Shown here piece after piece: positions 8,867 to 20,574 of a DNA stretch of 64,000 bases. The notes below the pieces were generated by a model that was given only the letters and a program-made list of their open reading frames with translations, had not been told where the DNA came from and ran no database searches. The translations under genes were made by a program, and so were the position numbers. Position 1 is the stretch's first letter. Every line of letters begins with the position of its first letter. This stretch comes from Haliotis asinina (lineage: Eukaryota > Mollusca > Gastropoda > Lepetellida > Haliotidae), in NCBI RefSeq assembly GCF_037392515.1, contig NC_090280.1:29269118-29333117 (forward strand), written 5' to 3'.

Positions 8867-10410
8867 CAGGTGATCAATAGCCTGCTTTTATGTTACGTGT
8901 TGCCCCAATAATAGTTTTACTAGTTTTAACTGTACATGTTGGTTTTTATTCACATGGTGATGGTCCATGCTAGCCATTCTCGAAACGTCCGTAGCCCTAC
9001 GAACTTCTTAAGCCCATTCTTACCACATAGGCTATCATCAAAGTTAAGAATAGACCGATCCAGTCTGTCAATCAAAACTGGCGCATGCGTCGATTTCGGC
9101 CAATCAGCAGGCCGGGTGTGCATCGTGGATTTGTTAGACTAATTTCCGGGGTTAATCGAAGCCTCCGAAGCGATGTGCTTCGAATTATGCCATTCACACT
9201 CGTAGTATCTGTTATACATTACTGCAATTTAATGAGTGCCTTCAACAAAACCATTTTGGTGAAGACAAACAAAATTTAGGTGGATCAAGGAATGCGATAG
9301 GCCTCACGATCAGTTAATTGTCGGCACCATCGTTCTCGAAACCTACGTCTGCTCGAAGTTGAGAATTTGCATGAATTTCCACACTTTCGAACGTTTGCAA
9401 AACCATTACCATTTGTATGACAACAACTAGCAGCTTTAGGCTTCGCAAGTGTTATAAACACGGATAAATTTTGTAAGTACAAAATTGTTTTTGCATAACG
9501 TTGTAGTCAATACTGGGCATTGTTTTGGTAGACCATAAAGCTGAAACGAGACAGGCGAGAAGGCCGTGACACAATGTAAACAAATCTGACAGCGATCTGA
9601 TTTCGGTTAAGGAAGACCTAAATGGCACAATTTGTTACATTAAAGAACAATGTGATGTATATGGTTGCCTTCGATCTTACATATTCTTAAATTTGTCACA
9701 CATTTTATGATGTTGTCAAGTTTCAAGAGCACAATCTGAAGGGCTTCTCTGCAGTATACTATCCGTCAATAGCTCAAAATATTTGAGGAGTAATATTTTT
9801 AATTCAAAGGGACAGTGTAAGCAGATGCCTATCACGCAATATCCAAAATATGAAAAGCATTGAGTGTCTATAAGACCATGCCTTAAATATTTCGGAATTT
9901 CCAAAAGGAGATGTGGATCGAGACGAAAGCTATGCCAGAAGAATAGTGACTTTCTGGAATATTGGAGGGAATTAAATACAATTGTATTTCTTAACGAAGA
10001 GAATATTGTTTAATTTTTGTTACAACATAAATTTGTTCATGCAGGAGAGGTACATTGGTACACTTTAGGAATAATACAGTCATTAAAACTGATAGCAAGA
10101 TATCTTTTAAGGATCTTACATCCTTTAGTAAACGTACATAGAAAGGTAGTAAAATAAATAATAATATAACCGGTTATAAACAATAATTCCTAACTGACTG
10201 ACATATTAGATTCGTGTGGTTTGGAAGCAGAACCAGGCATAATTAGACAACACTATAGACATGTCATGGCAGAGCAATAGCTTGGCACTAACTTGGCAAA
10301 TGCTCCGTTTTGGCCACACCCTGGTCAGGCACATATGTGTGATTACACAAATGTCAGTTTGTGATCAAATCCATATGTAGTTCAGTATATGGGTATTTCA
10401 AATGCAATAT
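8867..10410. other. Unannotated intronic DNA
   Basis: Only short frames (all under 70 codons) without recognisable motifs. No repeat of the families seen elsewhere was recognised. It is treated as part of the large intron of GH gene 1. Confidence 0.5.
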
Positions 10411-10420
10411 TCCCATACTT

Positions 10421-10665
10421 TGATAAGAGGGTAGGATTCTTTATGGATAACAACTGCTTTATTACATATGACGCGACGTTTCGGTATGGATCCTTATACC
10501 GTTGTGAAGCAAGGGTGGAGTAATACATCACAGAACAGACTTAAAAACATGGACAGGGATAAAGCAATAACAAAATGTAGGTATGAATAAAAGGCGGGGG
10601 ATTAACAACAACAATTGGTGGTAGTAATGATGTGACTATGAGAAGAAGCCAATAGTAGCTGTAGC
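10421..10665. repeat. Left inverted repeat (pLTR) of the Penelope-like element
   Basis: Begins tgataagagggtaggattc and ends aatagtagctgtagc. It is the reverse complement of 11,763-12,005 with scattered mismatches. It contains a palindromic-looking gacgcgacgttt block near 10,470. Confidence 0.8.
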
Positions 10666-10683
10666 CAAATCCACGGCCTGCCC

Positions 10684-11421
10684 ATGGGCTCCCCTCTGTC
10701 CCCATTACTCACAGAAATCTATATGACCTCCTTTGAAAAGCAAGCCCTCAACACCTCGACCATCAAGCCTACTTGCTGGTACAGAAAGGTTGACGACACC
10801 TTTGTCATCCAACGTCAAGACCAAGACCCAGATACCCTCCTGCAACACCTCAACCAACAGCACCCCCGTGTCCAGTTCACCTTAGAAACAGAAACAAATG
10901 GTCAGCTTCCCTTTCTAGATGTCCTTGTAACCAGAGCCCCAGACAACAAGATAGAAACCAGTGTCTACAGGAAGCCACCCCACTCTGACCAATACATTCA
11001 TTTCGACTCCAACCATCCTCTGAAAACCCAAACTGGAATCATCTCTACCCTCACCAGACGGGCCATAAACCTCTCCCCCATAAGTCCCAGTGGAGAAATA
11101 GAACACCTCCGACGTGTTTTCACCAAGTTCAACCACTACCCACCAAAGCTAGTTGATAAAATGATCAGATCCACGCTCCACCCAACAAGAAAAGAGGCCA
11201 CCAACAAACCTGAACCAGCACCTATCCGCATCGCTTTGCCCTTCATTGGAAAAACCTCCAACCACATCAGCCGTCTCCTAAAGCAACAAGCCGGCATTGA
11301 AACCTACTTTACCAGCTCTACATCACTGAAAACCCTGCTCAAAGCGAATGGCAGGAACATCTCTAAACAACATCAGCTACCGACAGGTGTCGTCTACAAA
11401 ATCAACTGCGACTGTGGGTGA
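10684..11421 (+). pseudogene. Penelope-like reverse transcriptase, N-terminally truncated
   Basis: Open from the RT motif MGSPLSPLLTEIYM, followed by the catalytic KVDDTFVI, LPFLDVLVTR, SVYRKPPHSDQYIHFDSNHP and a thumb/linker ending GVVYKINCDCG. PLE reverse transcriptases are telomerase-related and normally have about 300 more residues upstream, including the first palm motifs; those are absent. Upstream codons still read Q-I-H-G-L-P before the ATG, so the frame simply enters from the repeat. A frame break at about 11,410-11,425 separates RT from the endonuclease, which in PLEs is fused to it. The copy is therefore inactive. Confidence 0.85.
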
Positions 11422-11686
11422 ATATGTAGGTGAAACCTCACGGCCCATAAACATCAGAATCAAAGAACACTTATCATCCACAACCAAATCAGATCGGAAA
11501 TCTGCTAAATCCGACCACATCATCAAATGTCCCAATCACTGCATAACTTGGGACAATGTAGAGATATTATCCAAAAAACCACAAGGATTTCACCCAAAGA
11601 AAACTGGCAGAAGCAGTTCAAATCAGCAGACACAAGCCCTCAATCAACAGAGATCAGGGATATCTCATCCCAACTGCATAACATGA
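11418..11686 (+). pseudogene. GIY-YIG endonuclease domain of the Penelope-like element
   Basis: The frame beginning near 11,418 reads YVGETSRPINIRIKEHL, the second half of a GIY-YIG nuclease, whose first half (GVVYKINCDCG) is in the preceding frame. It continues through HIIKCPNHCITWDNVEIL to a stop at 11,686. In Penelope elements this endonuclease nicks the target for reverse transcription. The domain is split by a frameshift in the Cys-rich CxCG segment. Confidence 0.75.
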
Positions 11687-11762
11687 ACTGATAAAAATAA
11701 CAGATTAGAGCTCACCAGCCATCATTACTAATTACCCTATCAGCCAAGTATACTTTGTTACA

Positions 11763-12005
11763 GCTACAGCTACTATTGGCTTCCTCTCATTGCCACATCA
11801 TTACTACCACCAATTGTTGTTGTTGTTAATCCCCCGCCTTTCATTCATACCTACATGTTGTTATTGCTTTATCCCTGTCCATGTATATAAGTCTGTTCTG
11901 TGATGTATTACTCCACCCTTGCTTGACCATACGGATCCATACCGCAACGTCGCGTCATATGTAATAAAGAAGTTGTTATCCATAAAGAATCATACCCTCT
12001 TATCA
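11763..12005. repeat. Right inverted repeat (pLTR) of the Penelope-like element
   Basis: Begins gctacagctactattggc and ends cataccctcttatca. Reverse complement of 10,421-10,665. It carries a TATA-like atgtatataagtctg at about 11,880 that could act as promoter. Confidence 0.75.
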
Positions 12006-12051
12006 CTCACCAGCTTCTAATAATGCCAATCAAACAAATCCCATACTTTGA

Positions 12052-12464
12052 CACGAATTTCTGTCGCCCTGGCACCTGTTCTTTGAGCAGTCCACCTAAA
12101 CCGCTCTCGCACACACATGTGGGCGTTGTAGGTCTTAGAGGTTATTATAGAATCCTTCAAATCCGGTCCTGGCACACAGCCTTTGAACCACCCAAGCCAG
12201 AATGTGTCTCCCTATAAGAGCTGTAGAGTACCAATTGATAGGCTTAGGATACTTGAGTGGAGGAAGGTAAAAATTATCAGAACCCACTGTCCTGCAATCA
12301 GGTTGTATATGCATTGCATGCAAACACTTTAGCCGCCGTTATGTGTAATTTAAAAAACCCTATTTTTTAAAACGATATTAATTTCTTTCTCTTATTTTAA
12401 GTTTTAAGTCAGAGAGTTAATATTTAGCGTCGCATCGTAGGATGTAGGACTCCAATGTTTTAGT
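12052..12464. other. Unannotated spacer
   Basis: No gene or known repeat recognised between the Penelope element and the LINE-2 copy; only short random frames. Confidence 0.5.
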
Positions 12465-14640
12465 TTTAATCAATCTTTATTCCGTACTAACGAGGCAAAA
12501 AGCCTATAGTACATTTGTATACACGACATTTACAACTGAGCAGCAGTAAAACACGTGTGGGATATTTAGAAATTACAAATTTAAATTAGATTTTCTTTGT
12601 ATGAATGCAATATAGATATACACTGACAGGTTCTGTAATTCAATAATGCTTTCACTTTTCATAACATTGTCATTTCTATTTCATTTGGATGCTAGATATT
12701 TCTTTCTAAGGTTTCCATAGGCGGAAAATATGAAAAGAAAATGGTATTCATCTTCTACAACATTATCGTTACAGAGGTTACAAAGTCTATGGTTACGAGG
12801 AATATTAATATAACGACCAGTTTCAACAAATAACTCGTGCGATGAGCAGCGAAAACGAGATAAAGGCACACGGAATTTCCTTACAGTGATGTTTGATGAA
12901 TACTATTCTTTGCATAGTTCAGATTTCCAATGTTTATAGTACAGACATTTCGAGGAAAGATAGATTGATTCAAGACATTTTTGTTGACAGATGTCTTTCA
13001 TTCTTTGGGTCAATGACGTAACGAAATAGTTTTCTGGCTGGGTGTTTTGATTATTCCAAACATAACCATTTCCCGTTTTGAATAAAAATTCCCTTACATT
13101 AGTCACCCAGTTTCTTTTCCCATTTTTGTCATATATCATCATCATATTATAACATTTCTTAGGAAATCTATGACTTGTTAACAAACGTAACCAGTACTTT
13201 ATAACTCTGATAGAAGAATATATGCATCACAGAAATCTGCCATACTCGCCGTACACCATGTGTTAGATTTCAAGCCGAGGTATTTTTTGCATGCATATAA
13301 ATGGATATTTTCTATAGATTCATAATTTTTCAGTCCCCATATTTCTGATCCATGTAACAGTATTGGGCTTACTTAAGTATCAAATAATTTGAAGAATGTT
13401 TTGTATGATAATTCCCCCAAAATGTTGAGATTTATAATTATGTTTATCCAAATCTTAAGGGCTTGTACAGATGCCTGTTTTGTGTGGTTAGTCCACGAAA
13501 GATGGTTGGAAAATAGACGCCAACATATTTATATAAGTTTTTAGTTTCTATTTTGTCGCCTTTTGTAAGTTTATTTCTCCCTTTTTGAAAGTTTTCCACC
13601 ATTGCCATTCTCCTATTAACTGCAAAATTCCATTCATCAGATTAGATTTCAAGTTGATCAATTTGTTTCTGTAGGTCACTTATGGTGCTAGAAAATAAGA
13701 CAATGTCATCAGCGAAGAGTAACAGGAATAATTGGATTAAGTCGGGATGTAACTGGATCCGATTGTACAGTTATCACATAATTGCACAGCTAAATCAATG
13801 ATAATAAATGTAAGCAGAAAGGTTCTTAAATTACAGCCTTGTCTGACACCTAAATGGCAAATAACAGTTTCTTAGACTTCGTTATTGTTTCTCGCACACA
13901 CTTTGACATTTTGATATATACTACTTAGAAGTTTATTAATTTTTTGGCTAAGTCCACGAGTTTGTAAAAGGCCCCATAACGTATTTCTCTTTCCAGAATC
14001 GAATGACTTAGGAAAATAAAAAAAAGGGCATAGCATTTTCCACCTCTTGGATTCAAATATTTTTGGACAATGGATTGAAGTATGAATATATTAGCAGTTG
14101 TGATGTAGCCCTGTCTATGATATATGTAAAAAGTTTTCCGAACATACTAAGGAGTGTAATTCCACAATAAGCATTTGGATTTACATCACCATGTTTATGT
14201 ATGGGAACAATAATACCAGTTGGCCCAGATGAAGGAAAACAACCAGTTTCTAGTATAACATAATATATCAGACGAATGTTTAAAAAAATCAGGGAGAACA
14301 TTGTCCATCCCTGATGGTTTTTAGCACTTGTGGTTCTGTCTATCTATGTGTGCATCTAAAATGTTACAGGCATAATCCAGGTTTGCGTCAGTATTTCCAA
14401 AGTGTGTTGGTGTCTTACTATTTGCAACAGTATCGTTTATTTCCGGCTTAAAAAAAGATTTTCAAAATATGTATACCAATTTTCAATTCCTATTGTATTG
14501 TTTGGGTTGTTTTTCGAGTTATGTTGTTTTAATTCCGAACAGAATATTTTCGAATCGTTTATATTTGTTTCTAAGTATACCCTTTTCTGATCAAAACATT
14601 CTTTCTCCTTCCGTTTACAGGTCTTAGTGTACTTAGTGTA
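12465..14640 (-). mobile_element. LINE-2 family copy E, 5'-truncated and decayed
   Basis: Minus-strand remnant of a second LINE family. From its 5' side: post-endonuclease linker (14,655-14,437), RT start (14,301-14,053: GIIVPIHKHGDVNPNAYCGITLLS), and C-terminal domain pieces (13,184-12,903 and 12,869-12,681, the latter with a HRLCNLCNDNVVEDEYHFLF zinc-type motif). The 3' end near 12,480 has a small AGGC/GCCT hairpin then AATAAAG. Many stops and frameshifts. Lies in the intron of GH gene 1, head-to-tail with copy F. Confidence 0.75.
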
Positions 14641-14641
14641 T

Positions 14642-14672
14642 TGACATACATACATACAGACAGACAGACATA
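14642..14672. repeat. Microsatellite tail of LINE-2 copy F
   Basis: acatacatacatacagacagacagacat; on the minus strand this follows the terminal hairpin and is the 3' tail of the element. Confidence 0.8.
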
Positions 14673-15756
14673 TAGTTTATTTGTATATGTGGCCTTAGGC
14701 CAATAGTACATCTGTGAAAAATCTTAACATTGCATATATGCGCTACCTGTAATTTCGTATGTTGCTGTCACATGATAAATCTATAGACCCTCATTTGTAA
14801 TTTACATTACTTTCTCTGACCCTAAGTATGTGGTACAACACAAGCGCTACCTTAAACAATAGGGCCGTATCTTCTGTGCGGATCAGCATACAGAATTTTT
14901 GTCTCGATGGTTGGTTATGAAAGAATTGAGGCTGATATTTTTCTCTTAATTTCTGAATATTGCGGGCATATAAGTAGTACATGGTGCTCGTCCTCTTGCA
15001 ATAGATTACAGAATGGACACTGTACTATTGTATTTACAGTTTTGGCTAATCGCACGGCTTGGACATTAAAATTGTGGGCATTACATCTACATTTAGTGCG
15101 CGCAAGCTTAAGTTGATTTAATCTTTGAAAAGTAATTTTCTGTATTAATACAATATTTATATGCTGTATAAAAGTTTACAGACGTAGATGAAGTTATTTC
15201 ATTGTACCAGTATTGTTGATAAATATCTTTGCAACTCGGCTTGAATAGTTCGATGAAATATTCTGCATTGCTTACATTTTGAGCAAGCCATACATTTCCA
15301 AAGCCATGACTGAAAAGAATAGTTCTGACGAAAGAAACCCAATTAGTATCTCCTGTATCATCTTTTGTTTTAAGCATTTCATAACTACGTCGTGAATATC
15401 GTGAAATTGGTTCTCTCATCAATCTAGGCAAAATGATGTAACCCGACAGCGGGCGTTAATAAATAGTTTAAAACGTCCACATTCAGCTAAAATAACTTTG
15501 TACGCGGTTCTGTAACCAACACGTAACAGGGAACTTACAGAACTTTGAATGTACTTTTTCAATATTCATATGTATCCTAGTGCCCCATATTTCAGAACCG
15601 TACAGCAAAATTGGTTGACTTTTCCCATCAAACAGTTTAAAACTTGCGTTTAAAACTTGCGGTAGTTCTGTGCATTTACATATGAATTTCTTTATGACAT
15701 GTAGGACTCGTTCGGCTTGCATAGATAATGTTTCACAGGCTCTGGAAAATATATTT

Positions 15757-16643
15757 CTATAAGAAAAATATGATACCTAAATATTTATCATATGATACCA
15801 TCTCCAATGTTTGGCCGTTGAGGTACCATTTTTCACTATTGGACATTTTACCTCCATTTTTGAAAACCATTACTTTAGTTTTACCCATATTTATGTCGAG
15901 GCCCAATTTCAGACAATATTCGTTTAGAGTATCTATCTTACATTGTAACTGGACAACAGAATCAGCAAGGATCACGACATCATCTGCAAATAGCAGCACT
16001 TCAAGATCTCTGATATGTTTGTTAATAAGTACACCTCTCGTATCATTTGATAACAGTTCCTTGACAAGTTCCCCGACATGTAACAAGAAAAGAACCGGTG
16101 ATAGAATGCAACCTTGCCTGACTCCCGCATATGTATCAAATACGTCACTCATTGGAAGTTTACTAATTCTGACAGATGCTCTTAAGTTGGTGTACATATT
16201 ACGTAGAAGACTTTGGAGTTTACCATGTATTCCTGACTGTAGTAGAACATATGACAGTTTCGTTCTCTTAACAGAATCAAACGCTCTCTTAAAGTCTACG
16301 AAAAGGTAATACATTTCCCCCCTTTCTTCTGTAGGTGTTTATGGATAATAGTATTAAGAGTCAATAAGTGGTTCATAGTTGAATATTCTTCTCGAAATCC
16401 TGCTTGGCACTCTAATAGACGTTCGCGTGTAGACACCCAAAACTTAATGCGATTATCTAATACAGTGGTAAATATCTTATTTAGTGTATTCAGTAGTGCA
16501 ATGCCTCTATAACTGTTTGGGTCACTACTTTCTCCCGATTTATGCAGAGGTACTATCAGTCCTACATTCCAGGCATCTGGGAAAACACTGGGATCTAGAA
16601 CTCGATTAAACAGCCTATTCATAAGAGGAAGCAGTAAAGACAT
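15757..16643 (-). pseudogene. LINE-2 copy F reverse transcriptase domain
   Basis: Two overlapping minus frames carry the finger and palm: FPDAWNVGLIVPLHKSGE, PNSYRGIALLNTLNKIFT and CQAGFREEYSTMNHL in the first; YYLFVDFKRAFDSV, GVRQGCILSP, LFADDVVILA and KTKVMVFKNGG in the second. The change of frame is at about 16,300-16,315 and destroys the ORF. LINE RTs of this kind prime on nicked target DNA. The family is APE-type by its sister copy G, whose ORF1 is also visible; exact clade not determined. Confidence 0.85.
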
Positions 16644-16878
16644 ACATTCTGTAAAGTCGACTGGAAAACCATTTCTAGATCTGTGATAGCTTTCGAGGGA
16701 TTCAGTTGTTTTCTGTTTTCAAAAAGCCTTTCATAATTTGCATCGTTTCTTTTTCATATAGTCACATTCACTATCAAACCATTTATTTCTATTACTATTG
16801 TTTAAATGTTTATATTGCTGTGTTCGCGTGCAAGAGTTACGAAACCAGGGCGTAAATATCTATGCTTTTATGTTTCAG

Positions 16879-16969
16879 CGATATAAACTCCTCAGACTCG
16901 CCAATATTTGCGCTGCTGCTTTGGTCCTCGGCCTAACGGCCATGGAATCAACCAGCCACGCGAATGTTG
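16879..16969 (+). CDS. GH gene 1 exon 3
   Basis: Bounded by TTTCAG (to 16,878) and GTGAGA (from 16,970), 91 nt, starting in phase 0 and ending in phase 1, which joins exon 4 at 17,152 in frame (ANVG then LSWPDW). It encodes a helical-looking segment ending TAMESTSHANVG. It sits about 80 bp downstream of a LINE-2 copy inserted in the intron. Confidence 0.55.
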
Positions 16970-17151
16970 GTGAGATTGAGCAGGTTATTAGTTACAAAGT
17001 GCAACGAATAGGCTTGGTTTGGACCCGGAATGGGACTCAACAAAGCGGTGCAGTAGTTTACTGAGAAAGTGAAATTTTAAATATGCCTTAGAGTACACAG
17101 AGGGTAGTTTGATGTTTGATCTGCGTCTCTTAATCTCATAATTATTTACAG

Positions 17152-18625
17152 GTTTAAGCTGGCCAGATTGGATGAATAAGTCAAAACATCATGACAAATT
17201 CCCCAACAATGTTGATGCAGCATCAGAGTTCGTGTCACTGATGGTCCAGGGTTGCAAGGACTTCACATTAGGACGAATTCCATATGTATTTGAAGTCATC
17301 AATGAACCTGATTGGGCGGAAAACATCATTGACCCACAAACGAATATAGAATTCAACAGGGCAGTTGCTGACAAACTCAGATCCAGATATGGAATGAAAG
17401 TTGCTGGACCCACATACACAAGTATGGCCTTACGTCAAGCAGACGAAGATAACTTCACATATTGGAAGAGAACTGCTGAGTTTCTGGATATGTCTCTTGA
17501 CCACTTGGACTTTTTTGGTTTCCATTCCTATAACTATCTCCGTATATCAACTGCTGGAAACTATTCTTACTTTGGCATAAATGAAGCTCGTCTAGTTGCA
17601 TCTCTGGACATGGTGGAAAATTACTCTTTCATCAAGAAAGGAAAAAAATGTTCAATTAGTTAACACTGAATTTGGATGCGGTAACATTTTCGGAGTCAGT
17701 CCTAATTTTGAAAATGGACTGATAGACTTTGAAACCATTTATCAACCAAACGGCTTCATGTTTACCTTCCTTAATATGAGAGAGTTTATAGACAGAGTTA
17801 CCGTCTTCCTGTCGTCAAATGGACAATACCCTGGTCATCCTTCCCTGAGGTATTCCTTATTTACTCTTGATGGCCATCCCCTTCAACCAACCAAATTCTT
17901 CAGGTTTTGGCAAAACTTTACTAATGACCAAAAATTTCTTCGAGTCTCAAGTCAGTATAATGAACAGGACAGAATGGTTGCACCTCTTGTCCTTGCAAAC
18001 CCTCTCACCAAGGAGATGGTAGTTCTTCTCCACAACTATGGTAGTAAATTTGAGAATGTTAAATTGGACTTTCCAAACAACTGGCTCATCCCTTCCACGG
18101 GTGAAGAAACATGCGTTCTGCTCGAAAATGGTCATCCAGCTTTTCATGACAATTATCATTTTAACATATCGAAGCTTCATGGCACTGTTGGTCTGCCCGG
18201 ATCTTCAACCTGCTTCTACAAGTTCAAAACCAACTACAACTTTGCTGAACTACGCAACGAACAACGAGACCACATACTACGGCAAGGACATGATCATACC
18301 AATCAATGACGGACATGCACAGACAACCATACACCTACCCAGCTCTGAATACCATACCGCTCACCTGAGAGTGGGAGTGAGCAGAGACCTCAATGCGGAT
18401 GCAAAACCGCATGCAGTGCAGTTCAATGGTCAGACTTTGTCTTTAGGTTACATGCTATTTGACTCTATGAAGAATGATGATAGCTTGCGTAAAACAACAT
18501 GGAACGTTTTGGAATTCATGGTTCCAGAATCACTGGTCAACACAACCAACACCGTCAGCATGACCTTTAATGGAGATGGTGGTCACGTGACATCTGTCGC
18601 CCTTGTTGTTGGAAAACTTCAGTAG
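17152..18625 (+). pseudogene. GH gene 1 last exon: catalytic and C-terminal domains, two frameshifts
   Basis: Starts after ATTTACAG at 17,151. Three consecutive frames (17,152 to about 17,645; about 17,645 to 18,250; about 18,260 to 18,625) together align to the single frame of GH gene 2 (55,731-56,836 plus 63,779-64,000). The first part has FEVINEPDW and FFGFHSYNYL; the second VNTEFGCGNIFG, QPNGFMFTFLNMREF and ANPLTKEMVVLLHNYG; the third the Gal-binding-like C-terminus. One frameshift lies in an A7 homopolymer and could be a consensus error; the second does not. If both are real, the protein stops before the nucleophile. A poly(A) signal follows at 18,717. Confidence 0.75.
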
Positions 18626-18716
18626 ATAGATTTCACTTTGAGAATATCTGACTTGTTTTAATTCTTATCACAAGTGATGTAAATGGTATTATTAAAATAG
18701 TTTGTGACTGAAGGAC

Positions 18717-18722
18717 AATAAA
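18717..18722 (+). promoter_or_regulatory. Poly(A) signal of GH gene 1
   Basis: AATAAA lies about 92 bp after the stop codon of the last exon. It is the first canonical signal downstream. Confidence 0.55.
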
Positions 18723-18739
18723 ACCAACTAGAATATAAG

Positions 18740-19650
18740 ACCAACAAGAATTAAAACTAGCATCTCTCTCTCAAATCGGATTTCAAATTAGGACAATACA
18801 GTATAAAGGTGGACTTTAGATCAGCAACATCTGATGGTAGATCACAATACTATGGACCATGGAACCTTACAGTGCCTTTGCCACATGAGAAAAGAGTAGA
18901 GTTGTGATTAATTTGATTCATAAACAATACGAATGCTGTATTAAGTGATGCCGAAAAGAGTCCGGGTCCTGAAACACAATGCACGCTTAATCATGCTTCC
19001 AGAACGGACTGTAGAACACCAAATGTATTCTATTTACTTTAAAAGATATGGTCTAACATACTTTCACTGGAAGGCAATAACATTTTCAATACTTCAAATA
19101 CTTTTGAACCAACTTCTAACAATCTTTGTTACTAATCTGAAAACAATAGTGTCGCAACTCTGAGTCAGTGAAATAATACTTAACGTCACAGCGGCAATAT
19201 TGCAACCATATCGTGACGAAAACAATTCATATAATAGAAATGAAAACATTCTGAAGTGTGAAACTAATCTGATCTAAAGAAACAAAACAACAGATATCCT
19301 TTTTACACATCAAAAACAACCAACAATTAACTGAAAACTAATTACCCATATTTTAAAGATCCTTCTGGAGAAAACTTTGAAATAAAACTTTGAAAGAGAT
19401 GATAAACAATGCATGACAAGGGATACAAAATGTAGGATGCTCTTATTCTTAAGCGTTCACATCTGGACAACCCAATGGAGGTAACCGATATTTGGTCTAA
19501 TTTTGTGTATTTAACACTTTCTTGGATCGTTTGCATAGGATTTTGGGTGTATGATCTAACCACGGTTTTAAAATGGAAGTATGTTATGACAACTGTCACA
19601 GATTTGTTCACTGCTGAACATAGTGCCGTAGAATAGGCATTGTATTACCA
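18740..19650 (-). pseudogene. Old LINE-1 remnant H (3' UTR and ORF2 C-terminus)
   Basis: On the minus strand, 19,611-19,342 reads NKSVTVVITYFHFKTVVRSY... RIRASYILYPLSCIVY, a strongly decayed version of the ORF2 C-terminus (NKSVTPLLIPYTDYKANIRSY). 18,740-18,890 matches the 3' UTR around the ccatgg block. Much more diverged than copies A, B or D, so an older insertion. Confidence 0.6.
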
Positions 19651-20574
19651 GAAATGCAATGGTTTTCTTTAAATTAAATTTCTTGCAAACAAACCACGGG
19701 TAGTTCATAACAGGGGTAGTTCATAAACTTGCAAAAGTAACCGTAAATCATCATTTTTTATGCCGCATCAGCCATATTTCAGCTCTGTGATGAGAGAACT
19801 CGTTAATGATAATTCTAACATAGTTAAAACAAACAAGTGGATAAAAGTCACTCATACCAGAAAAGGATAAAACTCAGAAATTATGATTAAAATCAATGCC
19901 ATGTCACAAAATGGTTTCTCTCAATTATTTTATTCTCCTACTAATGAAATTGTGTACAAACACTGCCATTGTAGAAACACTGCCATAATATTGAGGAATT
20001 ACCATTTTGTCCACACAGTCAAAAAGAATGGCTTTCACAGTTACCTGACGTCGACAAGGAAGGGACTCTAAAATGTTAGAAGGGCACCATGAGTATAGTG
20101 GGAATGACCTGTTTGGCACTGACGTAACACATTATCATCTCTTCAGCAGACAACACTGATATTGGTATGACTGATCATTGGCTGAATGTTATTCAGCTTG
20201 ATTGTCGTTTGTTTATTCCAATTTGAACACCAACATAATTCCTTAATTGCGGGACTTCAATTGGTATGAGGACGATTGCTTTTTGATCCTGATTTCTCCC
20301 GGGCATCGGCTTTACTATTACCTTTTTATTCCGATGTGGCTTAATGTCCAAGAAAAGAATTTCTCTGTGTTTACAACAGACAAATCTTTGCAGCAAATCA
20401 CAAATTGAGTGAGCAAGTTAAAATTAAAATTACACTGGCAGTATTTCGGTGAAAGTTTTCTGTATAAATGAAACTTAAGTCACTTACAGTCTTTCTACTG
20501 GCCTGTCTACAAAAGACAATAAATAACTTGTCTATCACAGAATTATACTCCAAACTAAAGTGAGAGCATAAACA
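19651..20574. other. Unannotated spacer
   Basis: No recognisable gene or repeat; short frames only. Possibly very old repeat DNA. Confidence 0.45.

Larger units (their letters stand above)
10411..12051 (+). mobile_element. Penelope-like element with inverted terminal repeats, RT truncated
   Basis: About 245-bp inverted repeats (10,421-10,665 and 11,763-12,005) flank a partial RT and a GIY-YIG endonuclease. A 13-bp direct repeat, TCCCATACTTTGA, occurs at 10,411-10,423 and 12,039-12,051; it is a likely target duplication, with a ~33-bp tail outside the right repeat. The RT begins directly at its HGLPMGSPLSP motif next to the left repeat, so the 5' half is missing. Penelope elements commonly carry such 'pLTR' copies in direct or inverted orientation. 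Confidence 0.8.
14641..16795 (-). mobile_element. LINE-2 family copy F, 5'-truncated
   Basis: Minus-strand copy with RT in two frames (16,643-16,296 and 16,314-15,757), then 15,722-15,483 and 15,431-15,108 for the C-terminal part. RT motifs: GLIVPLHKSGESSDPNSYRG, GVRQGCILSPVLF and LLFADDVVILADS (FADD catalytic box). The 3' end has a TGGCCTAAGGCCA hairpin (14,691-14,703) and a microsatellite tail (14,642-14,672). It sits about 80 bp upstream of exon 3 of GH gene 1. Confidence 0.8.
7114..18625 (+). pseudogene. GH gene 1: secreted clan GH-A glycoside hydrolase, agarase/porphyranase-like (probable GH86), frameshifted
   Basis: Exons recognised at 7114-7347, 8244-8396, 16,879-16,969 and 17,152-18,625. 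The product starts with a signal peptide and has the clan GH-A acid/base motif VINEPDW (Glu codon 17,304-17,306) and a VNTEFG nucleophile motif (Glu 17,668-17,670). A C-terminal beta-sandwich carbohydrate-binding-like domain ends GDGGHVTSVALVVGKLQ. GH86 enzymes cleave agar or porphyran of red algae, a likely diet of a grazing gastropod. Relative to GH gene 2, the last exon has one extra A in an A7 run (17,642-17,648), just before the nucleophile, and a second frameshift near 18,245-18,275. Exon 2 reaches a stop at 8394. One or more exons may be missing between 8.4 and 16.9 kb. Family assignment is from motifs only; GH39 or another GH-A family is possible. Confidence 0.65.
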
